64,000 nt of DNA from Olleya marilimosa CAM030 (lineage in GTDB: Bacteria > Bacteroidota > Bacteroidia > Flavobacteriales > Flavobacteriaceae), in the NCBI RefSeq assembly GCF_000518485.1, contig NZ_JADR01000006.1, positions 186,001 through 250,000 of the forward strand, given 5' to 3'. Below, one piece after another: positions 26,118 to 35,241 of this stretch. The notes beneath the pieces were generated by a model. It did no database searches and was not told the DNA's origin. It was given only the letters and a program-made list of their open reading frames with translations. Each line of letters opens with the position of its first letter. Within the stretch, counting starts at the first letter, position 1. The position numbers were made by a program, and so were the translations under genes.

Positions 26118-26750
26118 ATGGAATTATTTTTAGCAGTATTTGGAGCTTTATTTTCAATTATGAACCCATTAGGAACCGTACCTGTATTTGTTGGTTTAAC
26201 AGGAGACCATAGTAAAAAAGCACGATCCGTAACAGCCTTTTGGACAGCAATAGATGTTTTGGTTATATTATTGCTTTCGTTTTTTGCAGGTCAGTATATC
26301 TTATCTTTTTTTGGAATTAGTCTTAATGCTTTAAAAATTGCAGGAGGATTAATTATCACCTCTTCAGGTTTTGCATTATTGACAGGAAAATTTAGAGAAC
26401 ACAAAGGGATGAAACGTAAAAAGGTACAAGAGGATATACAGACTAGAGATGGTATAAGTTTAACACCATTAGCCATACCTATGTTGGCTGGACCAGGAAC
26501 AATATCCTTATTAATTACTTATAATCAAGAATTTGTTTTAACTGCAGAAAAATTTACCATAGTTGGTGCTATGTTTTTAGCAGCAATTAGTATTTATATA
26601 ATACTTAAAAGTGCTCATTTTATTGTTAAGTTTTTAGGAGCATCAGGTATTAACGCGCTATCTAGAGTTATAGGTTTTATTGTAATAGCAATAGGTGTGG
26701 AGTATATAATATCTTCCGTTGTAAATATACTTTCAACAATAAATTTATAA
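26118..26750 (+). CDS. MarC-family membrane protein
   Basis: This 210-residue protein has six hydrophobic helices. The signature FSIMNPLGTVPVFVGLT near residues 12-28 and PLAIPMLAGPGTISLLI near residues 118-134 identify the MarC/UPF0056 family. Despite the name, MarC proteins have no proven role in antibiotic resistance; an amino-acid exporter role has been proposed for relatives. It ends one base before the convergent efflux gene and is a single-gene unit. Confidence 0.93.
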   Translation: MELFLAVFGALFSIMNPLGTVPVFVGLTGDHSKKARSVTAFWTAIDVLVILLLSFFAGQYILSFFGISLNALKIAGGLIITSSGFALLTGKFREHKGMKRKKVQEDIQTRDGISLTPLAIPMLAGPGTISLLITYNQEFVLTAEKFTIVGAMFLAAISIYIILKSAHFIVKFLGASGINALSRVIGFIVIAIGVEYIISSVVNILSTINL

Positions 26751-26751
26751 A

Positions 26752-27963
26752 CTAAAGACTTAGGTGTCGTTTTCTAGTTCGTTTAATAAACAAAAATAAT
26801 GCTAGAGACATAAAACCAAAAACGGTAAATCCAATAAATAATGGTAACGCTGTTGTATCAACAAAACTACCAATATAATTTGCAATTGGCACAGCCATAA
26901 TAGTCGATATAAATCCTGTTATAGCAGCTCCAATACCAGCAATATGTCCAATGGGTTCCATTGCTATAGCTCTTAAATTTCCAAAAATAAAGCCTATTGT
27001 AAAAAATTGGATAGCCATAAATATTAATATAATTGGTAATGCTGGGTTATTGGTAGCATTCCAAAATAATAAGACATATAGTAAAGCATTAACACTAAAA
27101 ACAATAATAGCTAAATAAGATAAACGCCACATACCAAGACGCATTACAAAACTACCATTTAAAAAAGTTGATAAACCAACACCACAAGCTAATCCAGCAA
27201 AGATGTACGGAAACTCGTCTATTAAGCCATATTGGTTTTCAAAAATGACCTGAGAAGCACTTAAATAAACAATAAAAGCACCAGAGATAAATCCAGAAAT
27301 TATGGTAAATCCAATAGTTTCTTTATGCTTTAATAACTCTTTTAAACCATCTATAAAAACATGCTTAGTAAACTTTATTTTATATTCAGGTTTTAAGGTT
27401 TCAGGTTGACGTTTCCAAAACCAAATAGCGACAGCTAAAGCTATAATTAATTGGACATAAAAAATGCCTGTCCAATCATAATGATTTAAAATAAACTTAC
27501 CCATTACAGGTGCAATTACAGGAACTAAAATAAAAAATGTCGTAACAAACGACATAATTTTGGCCATATAATCACCCTTAAACATATCCCTAATAACTGC
27601 AATAGCAATAGTCCTTGGTGCTGCTAACCCAATACCTTGGATGATACGACCAACAACCATCAATTCTAAACTATGTGATAACACACAGACAATACTACCT
27701 ATAGCAAATACAGTAAATCCAATATAAACAATTGGTTTTCTACCAAAACTATCAGATAAAGGACCAAATAATAGTTGTCCAAATCCTAAACCTAGAAAAA
27801 TCATGGTTATTAGTAATTGGTTATTGCCAGTATCTAAACTATTAACAGAGATGCCAATAGCTGACATGGCTGGTAAAATAGCATCAATCGCTAATGCTAC
27901 AATAGACATTAAGGATGCCATTAATAAAATAAACTCTAGCTTAACAGGTGGATTTTTTTGCAT
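26752..27963 (-). CDS. Bcr/CflA-family MFS efflux transporter
   Basis: This 403-residue protein has 12 transmembrane helices. The loop 2-3 motif GPLSDSFGRKPIVYIG (about residues 65-80) and RIIQGIGLAAPRTIAIAVIR (about residues 107-126) match Bcr/CflA drug-resistance transporters. It would export small drugs or metabolites with proton exchange. The -7 element TACTTTTG ends five bases before the ATG, which predicts a leaderless or nearly leaderless mRNA. Confidence 0.9.
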   Translation of the reverse strand: MQKNPPVKLEFILLMASLMSIVALAIDAILPAMSAIGISVNSLDTGNNQLLITMIFLGLGFGQLLFGPLSDSFGRKPIVYIGFTVFAIGSIVCVLSHSLELMVVGRIIQGIGLAAPRTIAIAVIRDMFKGDYMAKIMSFVTTFFILVPVIAPVMGKFILNHYDWTGIFYVQLIIALAVAIWFWKRQPETLKPEYKIKFTKHVFIDGLKELLKHKETIGFTIISGFISGAFIVYLSASQVIFENQYGLIDEFPYIFAGLACGVGLSTFLNGSFVMRLGMWRLSYLAIIVFSVNALLYVLLFWNATNNPALPIILIFMAIQFFTIGFIFGNLRAIAMEPIGHIAGIGAAITGFISTIMAVPIANYIGSFVDTTALPLFIGFTVFGFMSLALFLFIKRTRKRHLSL

Positions 27964-27967
27964 GCTG

Positions 27968-27975
27968 CAAAAGTA
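27968..27975 (-). promoter_or_regulatory. -7 element directly before the efflux gene start
   Basis: The minus strand reads TACTTTTG, four bases upstream of the ATG at 27963. With a normal distance to the start of transcription the mRNA would begin at or next to the ATG. Confidence 0.55.
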
Positions 27976-28142
27976 GTTTAAAAAAGATTTATCCTTGGTT
28001 ATATTAGTGTGAAATAGGTGTTAAATTAGACCTAATTAATTTGATATTTATCAAACTTTTATAACAACTTTGCAAAACAATTTTATATGCAATAAATAAT
28101 TATATTAGTATGTTGTATCTTGTAACAAACCTTTGATTTTCA

Positions 28143-31049
28143 ATGAGAAATAATCTAATAATCAGCCTGATTTTTTTAATGGTTTCTAACCAAATATCAG
28201 CACAACAAATTGCTTCGGATGTCATACAGGAGCAAATTGCTAAATACAAAAATGATTTACGAGGTCCTTACAAAGATATTCGTTGGTTTTGTACAGATGG
28301 TAGCGTTAGGCAACCCAAAGACCCTTGTCCAGATAATATTGGTCCAGGAAATCAACATGCTAGATATAAGGATGATGTCGAGAAATTAGCAGTAAGTAAT
28401 CATATATTTTTAGGTCAAATTTTGGCCTATACAAAAACTGAAGCATTTTGGGATGCACCAGCAAGCCATTCTAGATTAAAACAATACCAATTAGATAAAT
28501 ATTTAAGAGGTGTTGATGATGGTTGGATTAACAGAAAAAGTCAGTTTTATAGAGGTGCCATTCAGTCGGAGGACGAAGAAGCTTGGGGAATTGATTTTTA
28601 CAAATGGCTTTTGGCAAAGGACGATGTTATACAACAAAATTACTTTTTAGTAAGACAATCCTTAAAGGATATTCCGCATAATGGAGACGATAATTTAGCG
28701 CAATTAATGCGAAGCCAATCCAAAGTACTATCTGATGCTTATTTACCATTTATGGATTTGCGTGTTAAAATCCATGCACAAACAGAGGTTAATGATATCG
28801 AAAAAGTAAAAACTTTTAGGGCTAAACACGTAACAAAATTATCGGTTAATCAAATCAAGTTGATTGACGAGCTAATAGTTACTATGACTACCTTTTTTAA
28901 ACCAATAGATTTAACTGCTGTATTGCAAAAAGCAACATTGATAAAAGACACAACTTTTGGTAAGGCATTTAAAGATTATGTTTCTGAACAGCATGAAACA
29001 AGTAAAACTTCGGATTTAATCCAAAATACAGCAGAGGTATTAGCGCTATTAAAAAAGGCTGTCTTGGATGAAAAACGTCCATTAGCACGTTTACAATTAT
29101 TAGATATATCATTAAAATTAGAAGAAGTAATTTTTAAAAATGCACCACTTTGGGAACCAAAAACGGTAGAACAGTTAGTTGATAAAATTTGTTACTTAGG
29201 TATGGCTACAGCTGCTGCTGGTTATATCGAACAGCATGAGTGGGAAGCTCTAACACTTACACTATCTGCAAATACAACAAATGATACTACTTTAGGTGAC
29301 TTAACCTCTGTTTTACAAAATGGTAGAAGTTTGGTAGAATGGAGTTCTGGAATGGTTAAAGCTACTTATCAAGAAACCGTTAATACCTATACTACTTTTG
29401 AGCCTCTAGCTTATGGTTTTATTGATGATAAAATTAGAGGGTCTATTGCATTACATTTAGGTAAAGCAGTAGGAGAATTAGGCGACTTTATAGCCAACGA
29501 GTCTGCGCTGACAAACAAAGTGCTTAATATTCCAAATCAAAGTACGATACGTGGTTTAAATCCTGGTTATGCGTTTGGAGAGTTAGTGGTCGTAGCAGGA
29601 TCTCCTGATAATATTGAGGTGTCTTCAAATAAAATATATATTTTCCAACGTCCACCAGCAGATTTAAAGCCTATTGCAGGTATAGCAACGGTATCTGAAG
29701 GTAACATGGTGTCTCATGTACAACTATTAGCACGTAATTTAGGGATACCAAATGCAGCTTTATCAGATCAAAATTTAGCGGACTTAATGACTTATAGTGG
29801 TCAAAAAGTATTTTATGCTGTGTCAAATAAAGGCAATGTGATTATCAAAACAGAACAAGACATGTCTGAGGAAGAACGCGCTTTATTTGTTAAAAAAGAA
29901 CGTCGTAACGAAAAAATAGAAGTCCCAGTTGAAACCATTATTTTAAACCAGCATAATGTTTTAAATCTCCGAAGTGTCGATGCTAGTGATTCTGGTAAGA
30001 TTTGTGGTCCAAAAGCAGCCAATTTAGGACAACTTAAAAAGATGTTTCCGGAACAAGTTGTGGAAGGTTTAGTAATACCGTTTGGGATATTTAGAGATCA
30101 TATGAATCAAGAAATGCCTGACCAAAACAAAACTTATTGGCAATTTTTAGAAGCAATGTTTAATGAAGCAATTGCAATGGAAACAAATGGTATTGCAGAA
30201 GAAGAAATTGAGCATTACCAATTAAGACAATTAGAAACATTACGTGCTGCTATTAAAAAAATGCCTTTAAAAACAGACTTTATAGCGCAAATGGAAACTG
30301 ATTTTAAAACAGTTTTAGGACAAGATTTAGGTGCTATTCCTGTGTTTTTAAGAAGTGACACCAATATGGAAGATTTAAAAGAATTTACAGGAGCAGGATT
30401 AAACCTAACTCTGTTTAATGTTGTTGATAAATCCAAAATATTAGAGGGTATCAAAGATGTTTGGGCATCACCTTACACTGAGCGCAGTTTTAAATGGAGA
30501 CAAAAATATTTATTAAATCCAGAAAATGTATTTCCATCAATTTTAGTAATTCCTAGTGTGGATGTTGATTATTCTGGAGTGCTGATAACAAAAGGATTAA
30601 CGTCTGGAAATGATCAAGATTTAACGATAGCTTTTAGTAGAGGAGCAGGTGGAGCTGTAGATGGTCAATCTTCTGAAACGTATTTATTAAAAGACACTGG
30701 AGGCTATCAATTTTTAGCACCTTCGCGTGAGCGTTATTATAATAGTTTACCAATTACAGGTGGTACGCTTAAACAATCTGCAACCTTTGAGCAGCCTATT
30801 TTAAACGCTCAAAATATTGCAGATATAAAGCAATTAGCTAAAACCATTAGAGAAACCATGCCAAATGCTACAGATACCGAGTATGAAGGTGCTTATGATG
30901 TCGAGTTAGGCTTTAAGGATAATAAACTATGGTTGTTTCAAATTAGACCTTTTGTAGAAAATAAAAAGGCATTAAGTTCTACATATTTACAATCCATAAC
31001 ACCAATAGTAAACACTAATAAAGCGATAGCGCTTTCAAAAAAAATATAA
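28143..31049 (+). CDS. Exported dikinase-like protein (phosphohistidine + ATP-grasp domains)
   Basis: This 968-residue protein has a signal peptide (VSNQISAQQ cleavage region). About 430 N-terminal helix-rich residues are not recognisable. Then comes a mobile phosphohistidine domain, with His525 in NMVSHVQLLARNLGIPNA, and after it the PPDK/PEP-synthase-type ATP-grasp domain: GPKAANLGQL near 620, LRSDTNMEDLKEFTGAGLN near 737, and LWLFQIRPF near 933. The His domain lies before the ATP-grasp domain and there is no PEP-binding barrel, which is the order in glucan water dikinase rather than PEP synthase. Phosphotransfer from ATP to a glycan or similar acceptor is therefore more likely than pyruvate metabolism. 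The next gene starts at the adjacent base. Confidence 0.8.
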   Translation: MRNNLIISLIFLMVSNQISAQQIASDVIQEQIAKYKNDLRGPYKDIRWFCTDGSVRQPKDPCPDNIGPGNQHARYKDDVEKLAVSNHIFLGQILAYTKTEAFWDAPASHSRLKQYQLDKYLRGVDDGWINRKSQFYRGAIQSEDEEAWGIDFYKWLLAKDDVIQQNYFLVRQSLKDIPHNGDDNLAQLMRSQSKVLSDAYLPFMDLRVKIHAQTEVNDIEKVKTFRAKHVTKLSVNQIKLIDELIVTMTTFFKPIDLTAVLQKATLIKDTTFGKAFKDYVSEQHETSKTSDLIQNTAEVLALLKKAVLDEKRPLARLQLLDISLKLEEVIFKNAPLWEPKTVEQLVDKICYLGMATAAAGYIEQHEWEALTLTLSANTTNDTTLGDLTSVLQNGRSLVEWSSGMVKATYQETVNTYTTFEPLAYGFIDDKIRGSIALHLGKAVGELGDFIANESALTNKVLNIPNQSTIRGLNPGYAFGELVVVAGSPDNIEVSSNKIYIFQRPPADLKPIAGIATVSEGNMVSHVQLLARNLGIPNAALSDQNLADLMTYSGQKVFYAVSNKGNVIIKTEQDMSEEERALFVKKERRNEKIEVPVETIILNQHNVLNLRSVDASDSGKICGPKAANLGQLKKMFPEQVVEGLVIPFGIFRDHMNQEMPDQNKTYWQFLEAMFNEAIAMETNGIAEEEIEHYQLRQLETLRAAIKKMPLKTDFIAQMETDFKTVLGQDLGAIPVFLRSDTNMEDLKEFTGAGLNLTLFNVVDKSKILEGIKDVWASPYTERSFKWRQKYLLNPENVFPSILVIPSVDVDYSGVLITKGLTSGNDQDLTIAFSRGAGGAVDGQSSETYLLKDTGGYQFLAPSRERYYNSLPITGGTLKQSATFEQPILNAQNIADIKQLAKTIRETMPNATDTEYEGAYDVELGFKDNKLWLFQIRPFVENKKALSSTYLQSITPIVNTNKAIALSKKI

Positions 31050-32309
31050 ATGAAAAAAGTAATAATTGTTCTAGTTTTAGTGCTAATCTGTTCTGCTTTT
31101 ACAACAGTAACTTTATATCCAATTGATGGTTATGATTACACTGGAATCAAACGTTTAAAGCGTTTAGAATTGATTAAAAGTGGCGAAATAGTGGAGAAAC
31201 AAACCTTACCTGAAGGTGCGTTTAAATCCTATTTGGATATTAAATTAAATTTAAAAGAAAAAGCAGCAGACAGTTTGCATTGTTTTTTTAAAGAGAATGA
31301 AGCTTTTCAAAAAGACATTAATAATTTGTTTAGAGGATTAGATAAAAGTTACTCGTTAACTGTAATGGATATCACTGATTTAAACGATATTAAATATGCG
31401 CATCGTAATGAAACTTCTGGTTATCAGCCTGGAAGCGTAGGTAAACTAGCTGTGTTATTAGGGTTATTTGATCAATTAGCTAAAATTTATCCAGATAATT
31501 TTGAAAAACGCATTGCATTATTAAAAACTAAAGTGGTTAAAGCAGGAGTTTGGGGATTAACAGATGAGCACACTATACCAATTTATAACATTGAAACTAA
31601 AAAATTAGTAAAACGTCAGGTTATAGCTAGTGACGAGTTTTCGTTGTTTGAGTGGGCTGACCATATGCTATCTGTTAGTAATAATGGAGCAGCAAGTATT
31701 GTTTGGCGCGAAGTGTTACTTATGCAAGCTTTTGGTGATAAATATCCAGATTTAACTGAAGCAGATGCCTTAAATTATTTTAAAACTACAGAGAAAAAAG
31801 TGTTAACAGATCTTGGTAACGATGTAGTAAATTTACCGTTACGCAACTTAGGTATTACAGCAGACGAATGGCGTTTAGGAAGCTTTTTTACAAGAGGAGC
31901 AAATACTTATGTTGGTGATAAAGGCGGAAGTATTGGAACGCCTTTTGGTGTCATGAAATTTTTAGTGCAGTTAGAACAAGGTAATGTAATTGATGAGCAG
32001 TCAAGTTTAGAAATGAAACGTTTAATGTACATGACAGACAGACGTATTAGATATGCACAAGCTCCTGCTTTAAAGGAAGCTGCAGTCTATTTTAAATCCG
32101 GAAGTTTATATAAATGTGATAGAAGCAATGGACAAGCTTGTGGTAAGTATATGGGAAATGTTCAAAACTTTATGAACTCTGTTGCAATTGTAGAACATCC
32201 TGATAAAACAACTTATATGGTTGTATTAATGACTAATGTATTGCGTAAAAACTCGGCAACGGACCACATGACTTTAGCTGCAAATATTGATAAACTAATT
32301 AGGAAGTAA
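31050..32309 (+). CDS. Exported class A beta-lactamase-like serine hydrolase
   Basis: This 419-residue protein has an N-terminal hydrophobic signal (VIIVLVLVLICSAFT). It carries class A/penicillin-binding-protein motifs: S-V-G-K in YQPGSVGKLAVLLG near residue 129, S-N-N in MLSVSNNGAAS near residue 212, and K-S-G in VYFKSGSLYKC near residue 350. The long extra segments make it far larger than true class A beta-lactamases (about 290 residues), so antibiotic resistance is unlikely. It starts on the base after the dikinase stop, so the two are translationally linked. Its stop overlaps the convergent transporter gene by 11 bases. Confidence 0.82.
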   Translation: MKKVIIVLVLVLICSAFTTVTLYPIDGYDYTGIKRLKRLELIKSGEIVEKQTLPEGAFKSYLDIKLNLKEKAADSLHCFFKENEAFQKDINNLFRGLDKSYSLTVMDITDLNDIKYAHRNETSGYQPGSVGKLAVLLGLFDQLAKIYPDNFEKRIALLKTKVVKAGVWGLTDEHTIPIYNIETKKLVKRQVIASDEFSLFEWADHMLSVSNNGAASIVWREVLLMQAFGDKYPDLTEADALNYFKTTEKKVLTDLGNDVVNLPLRNLGITADEWRLGSFFTRGANTYVGDKGGSIGTPFGVMKFLVQLEQGNVIDEQSSLEMKRLMYMTDRRIRYAQAPALKEAAVYFKSGSLYKCDRSNGQACGKYMGNVQNFMNSVAIVEHPDKTTYMVVLMTNVLRKNSATDHMTLAANIDKLIRK

Positions 32310-35142
32310 TACCTAAAAGTGTTTCGGTTTTTGCTCTAATTTTTTTGTTTGTTTCATTAATTAATACCAACTCTAAAAGTGGTTTAAAGTTGGTGTTATT
32401 TGATTTTTCTATGAGATATAAAACAGCAAATTTTAGTTTCACATCTTTTCGTTTTAAAAGCTCATTATAACATTCAATTTCACTAAAAACCTTAAGATTT
32501 AATTTTTTTAATTTCTCTTCAGAGTTGGAATCTAATAACACAGATTCGGCAACCGGAATTAATTCTTTTTTAAGTTGACTATTTAGGATATTATCTAAAA
32601 ACTCGATAGCATGAATACGTTGTTCTTCTTTACCATGCATAATGGTGTTTAGTATTGGATCAACATCATTGGGTGGATATTTGATACCTAAAAATCTAAA
32701 AATACGCTGTAATTGTCTGTCAAGACGTTGTTCTAGTAAATGGATTAGTCCGTTTCTTGCTTCATTTTCATCTTTAGACTCCATGGTCACCGATTTCATT
32801 TTGTATTGCAACACAATTTGAGTGTGTATTACTGCTAGCGTGTTTTGGTATAATTGACATTCGTCTAGAATTTTGTCTACTATAAAACGGTCTTTAATTT
32901 TTAAGTAAGGATATTTCCATTTTAATCGTTTTAAGGCTTCTATAGCTTCGATTTTAACAGTATGCTCTGTGTCACCAGTTAATAGCATTAAAGTATTTAT
33001 GGCTTTTTGTGATTTAAACTTTTCGATAACCAAAATTACATAGGCAGCATCTTCAAAATCAATAGTTTCTTTAATCACTTTTTGGTAAAGTACATCAATA
33101 ACAGGATCATTATAAAAATATAAGGCATCCACTGCAACTTGTCTGGTGTCTTTTATTGATAAATGCGAAATAATAGGCGCAATAAACTCTGGGTCTAAGG
33201 TTCTAGAAGCACTAATTATAGCGGTTTTTAAAACGTCTAAATCTTTGGATAGTAGTTGTGTTTTAAGGACGTTGTAATACATGGTTATTTTTGCATTACC
33301 TATACTTTCTAACACAGATTTTATGGTGTTATTTTTTAAATCGGTATCCTTAAGTTCTAAATATTTATTTAATGCAGCTTCTATTTTTTGTTCTAAATTA
33401 AAGCGATTTTGCAGTAATTGGTTGTTTCTTAACTCTAAAGACAAACCTACTAAAGCAGCATTGGCAATAGTATTGTCAGTACTATTTATGTGTTTTTCAA
33501 ATAAAACAATAGTGTTTTGCTTATAATTTTTTAAAAGATACCTAAAGGCAGACGTTGTAACTTGTTGGTTATCGTCGTAAATCATAGCTTCAATTTGCGT
33601 TGATAAATTTTCTGTTTTTAAAAAGTATAAATTATCAATTGCTAAAGCTTTTACTTTAGGCGATTTATAATTTAGTAGTGCTTTAATGGCATAAAAAAAG
33701 CGTTCGTCCTTAACCTCTAAGGTTTTTTCAAGCATGTTAAGTATTTGGTTTTCTTTTCCAGTATTTAAAACACGTAATACAGAACCAATAATGGAGGTGA
33801 CTTTAAGTTCCTCTTTATGTACTTTACTTTTTTTGACTTCAGAATTATCTAAAAGTTGTTTAAATGCGATGACATATTGCTGTCTTAAAAAATAGATTAA
33901 AACCAACCATATAATAATTAACACGATAATTATAATACTTATTGATGTAGATGAAATATCTAAACCGTTAATAAAAAATATTAAAATAAAACCTGCAATT
34001 CCGGTAGCAATACTATCCACTACAACATCTGTAAAAGTTTTGGTTTTCTTTTTAATATCCATTGGGATAGGTATGGACAACAACTCTGTAGATGCTTTGT
34101 TTACGGACTGTTTTAAACTACCATCAATAACTTTTATAAATACTATAACCCATAATTCTGGTATAAAAAGAAGTAAAATAGAGCCAATTAAAATACCAGC
34201 AGGCAACCATAAAAGGGATTTTCCAACGCCAAAAGTGCCAACAATACGCTTGGTTAAAAATAATTGTATTAATAATGAAATTACACTTAATGTAGAAAAC
34301 CAAAAACCAAAAAATGAGGTTAACTCATCTTCTGTAGCTATAAATCTAGACGCATAATCACTGTATTGATAATCAATTAGCTTAGCTATTAAAACACTCA
34401 TCCCAATGACTAATGCTATTAAACTTAATAATTTGGATTGTCTAATAAGTTTAAAAGGGGATTTAGAATTAGTCTCATTTTTTATGGATAACTGAAACTC
34501 GTTTAGACTTTTAACCTCATGTTTCCAAATATATCTAGATAAAGGCACACATATTGATACTAGTAAAGCAGCTATAAATAGTAAGTCTTCAGTATACAAT
34601 AGCGTAGTTAGTAAGGAGGTAAGGTATCCACCAAATATACCACCAGCAATTGCTCCTGCACCAATAAATCCAAAAACACGTTTGGCTTCTCTAACATTAT
34701 AAACCACATTAGCAAGTAACCAAAATTGTGATGCAGTAAGCAGCCCATAAATGGCAACCCAAACATACGGAACGTATAAAAAGTTGCCAGAAATAAAATT
34801 AAATTTTAATAATACACCAAATGCAATTAAGGATATTATAGAAGCAATTAGCGTTTTATCTATAATAATATTTAAAGTGTATTTTTCTAAAGCTTTGGTG
34901 TAAAAAAACGAACCAACTATAGCCATTAAGGCAGTAAGTACGTAACCTAAAGGTAACGCGCTAGAGGTAAGCTCTGATAAAAAAAGCGAATTAATTGTAG
35001 GTTTTACAACCAACAAAGTTGTGATTAAAATAAAAATATTGAGTTGGAGTAGAAGCGTTTTATTTAACTCTTCTTCTTTAATATCAAATGCTTTTAAAAT
35101 AAATGTTTTAAGCTTTTTGTTAAAAGGAAGTGTGATTTTCAA
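32299..35142 (-). CDS. Nucleotide-transporter-like (NTT/TLC) MFS protein fused to HEAT repeats
   Basis: This 947-residue protein has 12 transmembrane helices over about residues 20-420. WVAIYGLLTASQFWLLANVV and REAKRVFGFIGAGAIAGGIF resemble the ATP/ADP translocase (NTT/Npt1) family, as do KVIDGSLKQSVNKASTELL and the following IP-rich loop. After a linker, residues of about 450-940 are helical HEAT-like repeats (for example ALLNYKSPKVKALAIDNLYF). Fusions of NTT-like domains to HEAT repeats are known from free-living bacteria, but their transport activity is not established. It is probably co-transcribed with the upstream hydrolase, and it converges on the exported dikinase operon. Confidence 0.72.
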   Translation of the reverse strand: MKITLPFNKKLKTFILKAFDIKEEELNKTLLLQLNIFILITTLLVVKPTINSLFLSELTSSALPLGYVLTALMAIVGSFFYTKALEKYTLNIIIDKTLIASIISLIAFGVLLKFNFISGNFLYVPYVWVAIYGLLTASQFWLLANVVYNVREAKRVFGFIGAGAIAGGIFGGYLTSLLTTLLYTEDLLFIAALLVSICVPLSRYIWKHEVKSLNEFQLSIKNETNSKSPFKLIRQSKLLSLIALVIGMSVLIAKLIDYQYSDYASRFIATEDELTSFFGFWFSTLSVISLLIQLFLTKRIVGTFGVGKSLLWLPAGILIGSILLLFIPELWVIVFIKVIDGSLKQSVNKASTELLSIPIPMDIKKKTKTFTDVVVDSIATGIAGFILIFFINGLDISSTSISIIIIVLIIIWLVLIYFLRQQYVIAFKQLLDNSEVKKSKVHKEELKVTSIIGSVLRVLNTGKENQILNMLEKTLEVKDERFFYAIKALLNYKSPKVKALAIDNLYFLKTENLSTQIEAMIYDDNQQVTTSAFRYLLKNYKQNTIVLFEKHINSTDNTIANAALVGLSLELRNNQLLQNRFNLEQKIEAALNKYLELKDTDLKNNTIKSVLESIGNAKITMYYNVLKTQLLSKDLDVLKTAIISASRTLDPEFIAPIISHLSIKDTRQVAVDALYFYNDPVIDVLYQKVIKETIDFEDAAYVILVIEKFKSQKAINTLMLLTGDTEHTVKIEAIEALKRLKWKYPYLKIKDRFIVDKILDECQLYQNTLAVIHTQIVLQYKMKSVTMESKDENEARNGLIHLLEQRLDRQLQRIFRFLGIKYPPNDVDPILNTIMHGKEEQRIHAIEFLDNILNSQLKKELIPVAESVLLDSNSEEKLKKLNLKVFSEIECYNELLKRKDVKLKFAVLYLIEKSNNTNFKPLLELVLINETNKKIRAKTETLLGITS

Positions 35143-35241
35143 AGTCGTATTTATAGGTCAAAAGTTATTGTCAAATAACACTATAAAGGTATTGCTTTTT
35201 ATGTTTTATAACAGAAATTATAGTTTGAATTTAATTGCTAA

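Noticed and set aside
28143-31049. Phosphoenolpyruvate synthase
   Set aside because: Signal peptide, reversed order of the His and ATP-grasp domains and lack of a PEP-binding barrel do not fit PpsA.
34040-34357. Plus-strand 105-codon frame in the NTT-like gene
   Set aside because: Antisense shadow of a membrane-helix region.
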